From an uncultured Eubacteriales bacterium (GTDB taxonomy: Bacteria; Bacillota; Clostridia; Oscillospirales; CAG-382): DNA of 27,839 nucleotides. Of this stretch, positions 22,839 through 27,839 are shown piece after piece. Numbering within the stretch: position 1 is the first letter of the stretch; each line of letters opens with the position of its first letter. The notes under the pieces are model-generated. The model was given only the letters and a program-made list of their open reading frames with translations, searched no databases and had not been told where the DNA came from. The stretch spans positions 1 through 27,839 of the forward strand of contig CAKSUT010000023.1 of NCBI GenBank assembly GCA_934502885.1, given 5' to 3'. The position numbers were made by a program, and so were the translations under genes.

Positions 22839-24152
22839 ATGAAAAAAATAAAGGTCTGCCCCGGAGTCAATCTCACGGCAGTGTATACCGATAAGAGCAA
22901 GTTCAAAACCGAAACGCTCACCGCCGCATATGTCATTCCGCTGAAAGAGGAGACTGCCGCTTCGGCGTCGCTTCTTCCGTCGGTTTTACGCCGAGGCACG
23001 GCGAAGTACCCCGATATGCTCTCTCTCATGAAAAAGCTCGACTACCTCTACGCCGCAAGTATGTCGCCTCTCGGAGGAAAGGTCGGCGAATCGCAGACTC
23101 TCGGCTTCAGAACGGAGTTTTTGAGAGAGGATCTCGTGCCGCGGGAAACCGACCTTTTCGGCGAGACGGTTTCGCTTATGTCCGAGCTTCTCTACTCTCC
23201 CGCACTTTCCGACGGCGCGTTTGTCCCCGAGTACGTCGAGAGCGAAAAGAAGAACCTTGCCGATTCGGTCAAGGCTATTGTCAACAACAAAAACGCCTAC
23301 GCCTGCCGCAAAATGACGGAGCTTATGTGCGCAGGCGAGAACTATTCGGTGTGTGAGCTCGGCACGGAGAAAACTATCTCCGAGATAACCGCACAGTCGC
23401 TTTTCCGCTTCTGGAAGGACGTCACCGAAACCGCACCCCTTGAGGTATTCTACGTCGGCTCTCTTGACGCCGAAGCCGTTGCCGAAAAGCTTAAGGCGGC
23501 GATACCCGAGAGGTCTTCCGGCGGTTTTTCTCTCCCGGTGTGCGAGACGAAGGTAATAAAGACGGTAAAGAGCGCAAAGGAATACACCGAAAAGATGCCC
23601 GTAAATCAGGGTAAGATTTCAATGGGCTTCCGCACGGGCGGTTCGGCGGCGGACGGCAATGCGCCGGTGTATATCCTCATGAACGCAGTGTTCGGAGGCG
23701 GCGTCACAAGCAAGCTCTTTTTAAATGTTCGCGAAAAGATGAGCCTTTGCTACTACTGCTCGTCAAGCTTCGACGCCGACAAGGGCGTGATTGCCGTAAA
23801 TTCCGGTATCAACGTCGGGAACTGCGAAAAGACAAAGGCTGAAATTCTCCGTCAGCTTGACCTCATGAAGTCCGGCGAAATAACCGACTCCGAGATAACC
23901 GACGCCAAGAAGGCTCTCGCCAACAGCTATATGGAGGTTTACGACGACCCGGATTCTCTCGTTGCGTGGTACAAGCGGTTTGCCGTCAGAGGTGCGGCGC
24001 CCGTCGAGCCGGGAGAATATATGGAAGCGGTAAACGCCGTAACAAAGGAAGAGGTAATCGAGGCGGCGAAAACCGTCGCTCTCGACACCTTCTATTTTCT
24101 TGAGGGTACGGAAAAAGCGTCCGATAACGACGGCGAAGAAGACAAAGCGTGA
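22839..24152 (+). CDS. ymfF: YmfF: M16-family protein linked to EF-P 5-aminopentanol modification (inactive partner)
   Basis: 437 aa with two M16 peptidase-like domains but no HxxEH zinc motif in the N-terminal half, as expected of the non-catalytic subunit. Database names for this family are variously YmfF and YfmF; in B. subtilis the ymfF-ymfH-ymfI region contributes to the 5-aminopentanol modification of elongation factor P. Recognisable segments are LLPSVLRRGTAKYPDM, YVESEKKNLADSVKAIVNNKNAYACR and FGGGVTSKLFLNVREKMSLCYYCSS (the second-domain substrate-binding stretch). The start is taken at ATG 22839 because GGTGA lies five bases before it; ATG 22827 directly abuts AAGGA. Followed after 17 bp by ymfH. 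Confidence 0.88.
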   Translation: MKKIKVCPGVNLTAVYTDKSKFKTETLTAAYVIPLKEETAASASLLPSVLRRGTAKYPDMLSLMKKLDYLYAASMSPLGGKVGESQTLGFRTEFLREDLVPRETDLFGETVSLMSELLYSPALSDGAFVPEYVESEKKNLADSVKAIVNNKNAYACRKMTELMCAGENYSVCELGTEKTISEITAQSLFRFWKDVTETAPLEVFYVGSLDAEAVAEKLKAAIPERSSGGFSLPVCETKVIKTVKSAKEYTEKMPVNQGKISMGFRTGGSAADGNAPVYILMNAVFGGGVTSKLFLNVREKMSLCYYCSSSFDADKGVIAVNSGINVGNCEKTKAEILRQLDLMKSGEITDSEITDAKKALANSYMEVYDDPDSLVAWYKRFAVRGAAPVEPGEYMEAVNAVTKEEVIEAAKTVALDTFYFLEGTEKASDNDGEEDKA

Positions 24153-24169
24153 AACGGAGGGTGAGCAGG

Positions 24170-25453
24170 TTGGTATTTACAAAGAAAGAATTTCCCAAGA
24201 TAGACGAAAGCTACTACGAGGGTACACACGCCTCGGGACTTCGTGTTTACGTCGTGCCGAAGAATCACGGCACGTCCTACGCCGCATTTGCGACAAAGTT
24301 CGGCTCTATAGACAATCACTTTTCACTCGGCGGCGAAGAAAAGACGCTTCCCGACGGCATTGCGCATTTTCTTGAGCACAAGCTCTTCGAGAACGAGGAC
24401 GGCACCGACACCTTCAGCCGTTATGCGGAGTACGGCGGCAGTGCCAACGCTTATACGTCGTCCGACTCGACGGTTTACCTCTTCTCGGCGGCGGACAACG
24501 TAAAGGAAAATCTCGGCATACTTCTCGATTTTGTAACGCACCCGTATTTCACCGACGAAACGGTGCAGAAAGAGATGGGAATTATCGGCGAAGAGATAAG
24601 AATGTATGACGACAACCCCGGCTGGAGGCTTTACTTCAACCTCATGCGTGCGATGTTCCGTGACAACCCCGTGAGAATAGACACCGCCGGCACGGAAAAG
24701 ACGATAGCCGAGATAACTCCCGAGAAGCTGTTTCTTGCGTACGGGAGCTTCTACAATCTCCACAACATGGCGCTTATCGTCTGCGGAAGCATAAGCCCCG
24801 ACGACGTTGCCGAGGTGTGCGACGGGTATCTCCCCGACACCGAGGTCGAAAAGCCCATAGTCGAGAGAATATACCCCGACGAGCAGACCGCCGTGTTCAA
24901 GAAAGAAATCGTGCAGAAAATGCAGGTCGCTTCTCCGATGGTCAACATCGGCATAAAGGACGCTCATAGCTATCTCTACGGCGAGGAGCTTGCAAAGAGA
25001 AGTGCGGTTTACAGCATAGTTCTCGACGTAATGTTCGGCAGGAGCAGTGAGTTTTACACAAAGTACTACGAAAAGGGCATAGTCAACTCGACCTTCTCCG
25101 CCTCAGACGACCTTCACGAGAGGTTTTCGTACTGCATTATAGGCGGCAACACCGATTATCCCGACGAGATGTGCAGTGCGGTATTTGGGGAGATTGAGCG
25201 TTTTGTGAAGGACGGCATTCCGGAGGAGGACTTCGAGAGAGTCAAGCGCAAGCTTTATGCATTGAGCATTCGTGTATTCAACAGCACCGACAGTATCGCA
25301 AACTCGTTCCTCGGCTTCAAGTTCTGCGGAGCGGATTTGTTCGATTACCCTGCAACTATAGCGTCGGTGACTCTCGACGAGGCGAACGCGCTTCTTCGCG
25401 AGGCGTTTTTGCCCGAGAGGTTCACGGTGTCGAAAATTCTGCCGCTTGACTGA
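24170..25453 (+). CDS. ymfH: YmfH: M16-family zinc peptidase linked to EF-P modification
   Basis: 427 aa, the catalytic-type member of the pair. The inverted zinc motif HFLEH is at 66-70, followed by KLFENEDG. The downstream metal-ligand glutamate is expected in the conserved EMGIIGEEIRMYDDNPGW region around 140. The C-terminal half shows NIGIKD and the YYEKGIVNSTFSASDDLHERFSYC stretch. The start is TTG 24170, preceded at five bases by GGAGGGTGA; an in-frame GTG at 24149 overlaps the ymfF stop and puts the ribosome site inside the gene. With ymfF it forms a likely heterodimer. In B. subtilis other modification enzymes (YmfI, YnbB) are needed and are not in this window. Confidence 0.9.
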   Translation: MVFTKKEFPKIDESYYEGTHASGLRVYVVPKNHGTSYAAFATKFGSIDNHFSLGGEEKTLPDGIAHFLEHKLFENEDGTDTFSRYAEYGGSANAYTSSDSTVYLFSAADNVKENLGILLDFVTHPYFTDETVQKEMGIIGEEIRMYDDNPGWRLYFNLMRAMFRDNPVRIDTAGTEKTIAEITPEKLFLAYGSFYNLHNMALIVCGSISPDDVAEVCDGYLPDTEVEKPIVERIYPDEQTAVFKKEIVQKMQVASPMVNIGIKDAHSYLYGEELAKRSAVYSIVLDVMFGRSSEFYTKYYEKGIVNSTFSASDDLHERFSYCIIGGNTDYPDEMCSAVFGEIERFVKDGIPEEDFERVKRKLYALSIRVFNSTDSIANSFLGFKFCGADLFDYPATIASVTLDEANALLREAFLPERFTVSKILPLD

Positions 25454-25487
25454 AAAGCCGTTTCGGCGGCGTAATTTCCGCATTTTC

Positions 25488-25561
25488 TGTGGAAAACTCT
25501 GTGGATTGTGTGGATAACTTGCAAACATTTGCGTAAAAACGGCGGTTCGGCCTGTGGAAAA
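25488..25561. promoter_or_regulatory. Cluster of DnaA-box-like sites before rex
   Basis: TGTGGATAA at 25509-25517 is a perfect DnaA box (TTATCCACA on the other strand). TGTGGAAAA at 25488-25496 and 25553-25561 and TGTGGATTG at 25500-25508 differ by one or two bases. All four have the same orientation within 74 bp. No dnaA or dnaN is nearby. The sites may regulate rex or titrate DnaA. Confidence 0.5.
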
Positions 25562-25588
25562 GTCGAAAAACGTTGCAAATAAAAAACG

Positions 25589-25619
25589 CCGGACGCGGTA
25601 TGTGTAATGGACCGTCCGG
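25589..25619. other. Dyad in the rex leader
   Basis: CCGGACG (25589-25595) and CGTCCGG (25613-25619) are perfectly complementary across a 17-nt loop, 27 bp before the rex ATG. No U-run follows. It could be a leader hairpin or a wide operator, and does not resemble the usual Rex operator (TTGT...ACAA type). Confidence 0.4.
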
Positions 25620-25645
25620 TGTACAAGGAAGGAAAGATAATTGCA

Positions 25646-26311
25646 ATGAGTAAGGAAAAGGAAAACGAAAACGAAGAAAAGTCAATATCACCGGCGGTCA
25701 TAAAGAGGCTGCCGAGGTATTACCGTTACCTTAGAGAGCTTATACGGAACGACATAATGCGCATAAGCTCCGCCGACCTTGCAAGGAGAATGAACGTAAC
25801 AGCGTCTCTTATCCGTCAGGATCTCAACTGCTTCGGCGGCTTCGGGCAGCAGGGTTACGGCTACAACGTCAAGTATCTTTACGGAGAAATATCGAAGATT
25901 CTCGGTGTTGACAAGCACTACAGCGCCGTAATTATCGGTGTGGGAAATCTCGGAAGTGCGCTTGCGAACAATCCTCTTTTCGAGAAGAGGGGCGTGGTGA
26001 TAAAGGGTCTTTTCGACGTATCTCCCAATGTTATAGGCACAAAGTGCGGCACTCCCGAGCTTACGGTTCGGAGTATGGACGAGTGCTGTGAGTTCTGCCG
26101 CAAAAAGTCAATCGATATAGCGGTGCTCACGCTTCCGAAGACCGAAGCACCCGAGGTTGCGCACAGACTTGCGGACGCCGGAGTGAGGGGATTCTGGAAT
26201 TTCTCAAACATGGAGCTTTCGCTTCCGGAGCATGAGAACGCGAAGATAGAGAACATACATCTCGGCGACACGCTTATGACGCTCTGCTATGAGCTTGCAA
26301 AGGAAGACTGA
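25646..26311 (+). CDS. rex: Redox-sensing transcriptional repressor Rex
   Basis: NADH-responsive repressor of fermentation and respiration genes. The 221 aa comprise a winged helix (about 13-85: ISPAVIKRLPRYYRYLREL...SSADLARRMNVTASLIRQDLNCFG, the typical Rex recognition region) and a Rossmann domain starting AVIIGVGNLGSALANNP (GxGxxG at 98-103). A domain-swapping C-terminal helix follows (NMELSLPEHENAKIENIHLGDTLMTLCYEL). The start is ATG 25646, with AAGGAAGGAAAG nine bases upstream; an in-frame ATG at 25607 lacks a ribosome site. The upstream region has a DnaA-box cluster and a dyad. It is followed by coaW after 23 bp. Confidence 0.96.
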   Translation: MSKEKENENEEKSISPAVIKRLPRYYRYLRELIRNDIMRISSADLARRMNVTASLIRQDLNCFGGFGQQGYGYNVKYLYGEISKILGVDKHYSAVIIGVGNLGSALANNPLFEKRGVVIKGLFDVSPNVIGTKCGTPELTVRSMDECCEFCRKKSIDIAVLTLPKTEAPEVAHRLADAGVRGFWNFSNMELSLPEHENAKIENIHLGDTLMTLCYELAKED

Positions 26312-26334
26312 CAACACAGATAAGGATAGACGCA

Positions 26335-27207
26335 ATGAAAAACATAGTGGTTGGAATAGACGTCGGCGGAAGCACGACGAAGATAGTGGGATTTACCGCC
26401 GACAGCATGAAGATGATATCGCCGATGTACGTAAAGGCAGGCGACCCGGTGGCGTCGGTTTACGGCGCGTTCGGAAAGTTTACGTCCGAGAACGGGATAG
26501 CCATATCCGACATTGAGAGGGTAATGATAACCGGTGTGGGTTCGTCGTTCATCGGCGGCGAGATATACGGCATACCGACGGATCATGTGACGGAGTTTAC
26601 GTGCATAGGACTCGGCGGACTGTATCTTTCGGGGCTGTGCGAGGCGGTTGTTGTGAGCATGGGAACCGGTACTGCGATGGTTCACGCAAGGATAGACGGC
26701 GGCATGTCAAAGGGTGCGGAGGCTGCAAGGACGGTAAAAACCGACTATCTTGGCGGAACGGGCGTCGGCGGCGGCACGATAATCGGAATGTCGAAAAAGA
26801 TGCTCGGCGTATCCGATGTGACACACCTTGTGGAGCTGGCAAACGGCGGTGATCTCGGAAATATTGACCTGACGGTTGCGGACATAACGTCGAAGGACAT
26901 ACTTCCGGGGCTTCCGCTTACGACAACGGCGGCGAATTTCGGCAAGCTCTCCGACGTTGCGCACAAGGCGGACGTTGCGCTCGGCATACTCAACATGGTA
27001 TTCGAGTCTATAGGAATGCTCGGCGTATTTGCGGCGAAGCGCGTCGGCACGAACGACGTTGTTCTGACCGGTAATCTCACGACGATTCCGCAGTCGGTCG
27101 AGGTTTTCACGAAGCTCTCGGAGATGTACGGCATGAATATGCTCTTCCCCGAAAATGCCCGCTATGCCACAGTCGTCGGCACAGCCCTCGCTTTCTTCGC
27201 AAGGTAG
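26335..27207 (+). CDS. coaW: Type II pantothenate kinase (CoaW)
   Basis: First step of coenzyme A synthesis. The 290 aa belong to the actin-like (ASKHA) fold, Fumble/PanK-II family: phosphate-1 motif GIDVGGSTTKIVGF at 7-20, the catalytic glutamate probably in DHVTEFTCIGLGG (E87), SMGTGTAMV at 108-116 and YLGGTGVGGGTIIGMSKKM near 139-157. The C-terminal DVVLTGNL motif is near 239. ATG start with TAAGGAT about nine bases upstream. Cotranscribed with rex by position (23-bp gap). Type II enzymes are typically not feedback-inhibited by CoA, as in S. aureus. Repeat copy V starts about 15 bp after the stop. Confidence 0.92.
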   Translation: MKNIVVGIDVGGSTTKIVGFTADSMKMISPMYVKAGDPVASVYGAFGKFTSENGIAISDIERVMITGVGSSFIGGEIYGIPTDHVTEFTCIGLGGLYLSGLCEAVVVSMGTGTAMVHARIDGGMSKGAEAARTVKTDYLGGTGVGGGTIIGMSKKMLGVSDVTHLVELANGGDLGNIDLTVADITSKDILPGLPLTTTAANFGKLSDVAHKADVALGILNMVFESIGMLGVFAAKRVGTNDVVLTGNLTTIPQSVEVFTKLSEMYGMNMLFPENARYATVVGTALAFFAR

Positions 27208-27221
27208 CGGCGGGGGGACGA

Positions 27222-27839
27222 GGTTACGGGAGTGTCCTTTTCTTGAAAGAAAAGGACCAAAAGACGCAGGGTTATGTACTTTTCTTGAAAGAAAAGTACC
27301 AAAAGAACTTTATCGATTTCAAAGCTATCGCTTTGAAATGAAAAGTCTTTTGTATAGTTTGGAGAAATACCGCACGACATCGTCAACGACTCCGTCGTGA
27401 AATGGGCGGACTCATCTTATCCGAGGTCGGAGCGTTCAACCTCGACGAGGTCTCGGTCGAAGGTGAGGTTGGCATCAAACTCTGTTGGGACTGTAATCCG
27501 AACTTCTCCCGTTCACCGATTTTACGCCTCGCTCCGCTCGACAGCAAAATTCGGCGAAGATGTGGCTTTTGGGTGGTGCGAATTTTGAGGTTTGCACTTG
27601 CTCTTGGGTGTTTCATGGAGGAGGCGAAGCCGACGAGGCTCCCCTGTGCAAGGGGAGCTGGCGGTGAAACCGCCTGAGGGGCTGTCGGATAAGCACCTTC
27701 TCACGGGTGTTGCATGGAGGTAGCGAAGCTACCGAGGCTCCCCTGTGCAAGGGGAGCTGTCAGCGAAGCTGACTGAGGGACTGTCGGATAAGCACTCTCT
27801 CAATGGTGGAGCATAGCAACTGCGAAGCTGACTGAGGGA
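27222..27839 (+). repeat. Composite hairpin-rich intergenic repeat, copy V (runs off window end)
   Basis: Two palindromes A in a row: 27234-27257 (GTCC/GGAC arms) and 27276-27299 (GTAC/GTAC arms). Then ATTTCAAAGC/GCTTTGAAAT, CACGAC/GTCGTG (about 27373-27399), the core 27400-27510, a weaker variable stem CCGATTTT/AAAATTCGG, and the block GATGTGGCTTTTGGGTGGTG. Two full cap blocks follow (27638-27687 with GGCGGT/ACCGCC; 27737-27785 with GTCAGC/GCTGAC, preceded by GGTAGC/GCTACC), then a third partial cap at the window edge. Small reading frames inside follow the repeat and are not considered genes. Confidence 0.85.

Noticed and set aside
25454..25645. Chromosomal replication origin
   Set aside because: There are DnaA-like boxes, but no dnaA, dnaN or recF, no clear AT-rich unwinding element, and only four boxes.
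27402..27677. 91-codon frame across composite repeat copy V
   Set aside because: Corresponding frames in the other four copies are interrupted or shifted while base pairing is preserved, so the constraint looks structural, not coding.

Overview
The window looks like a chromosomal segment of an uncultured, probably gut-derived Firmicute of class Clostridia. This rests on the gene set: a B. subtilis-type YmfF/YmfH pair, Rex, a type II pantothenate kinase, a ComEB-type dCMP deaminase, a YwlE-type phosphatase and a one-subunit GalU. It also rests on consensus sigma-A promoters, strong GGAGG-type ribosome sites with several TTG and GTG starts, and dense intergenic repeats of a kind I associate with Oscillospirales-like genomes. 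I see no phage, plasmid, CRISPR, rRNA or tRNA.

Layout. 36-4673 (minus): an rRNA uridine methyltransferase and a prolyl-tRNA editing protein, then a 367-bp tandem duplication, a YigZ/IMPACT protein, a broken azlC fragment and an EamA transporter. 4674-5734 is repeats only. 5735-7804 (minus) is a U32 peptidase-family protein. 7939-8472 (minus) is an AT-richer GNAT acetyltransferase, divergent from proB (8697, plus). A PHP-domain phosphoesterase follows, then a protein fusing an XRE-type DNA-binding domain to an alpha-galactosidase-like barrel, with its own consensus promoter. 13046-22412 is all minus strand: lgt-folD, ywlE-rimI-tsaD, comEB, and a zinc-ribbon/membrane/beta-propeller protein followed by galU. 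22839-27207 is all plus: ymfF-ymfH, then rex-coaW. Most genes are core housekeeping: translation quality control, t6A, folate, lipoprotein, CoA, EF-P modification and redox control.

The striking feature is the intergenic DNA. About 5 kb (roughly 18%) consists of three interlocking repeat families. (1) A composite element with five copies in fixed module order (4696, 12394, 15303, 18930, 27222) is built almost wholly of stem-loops. The stems differ between copies but keep their pairing, and the element starts with a palindrome that usually lies just after, or contains, a stop codon. (2) A MITE-like element has GGTRTTTTGTAGGG ends. (3) A module pairs 7-bp-period tracts with GAAAAGC/GCTTTTC hairpins, and is associated with arrays of unrelated hairpins joined by a GTGAAGT-like spacer. 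Repeats supply the stop codon and last residues of at least four genes (yigZ, U32, proB, folD) and abut the starts of three others.

The best candidates for something new are the HTH-glycosidase fusion, the covarying modular repeat family, and the zinc-ribbon/propeller membrane protein. All functional calls come from motifs and remembered family features. No database search was run.
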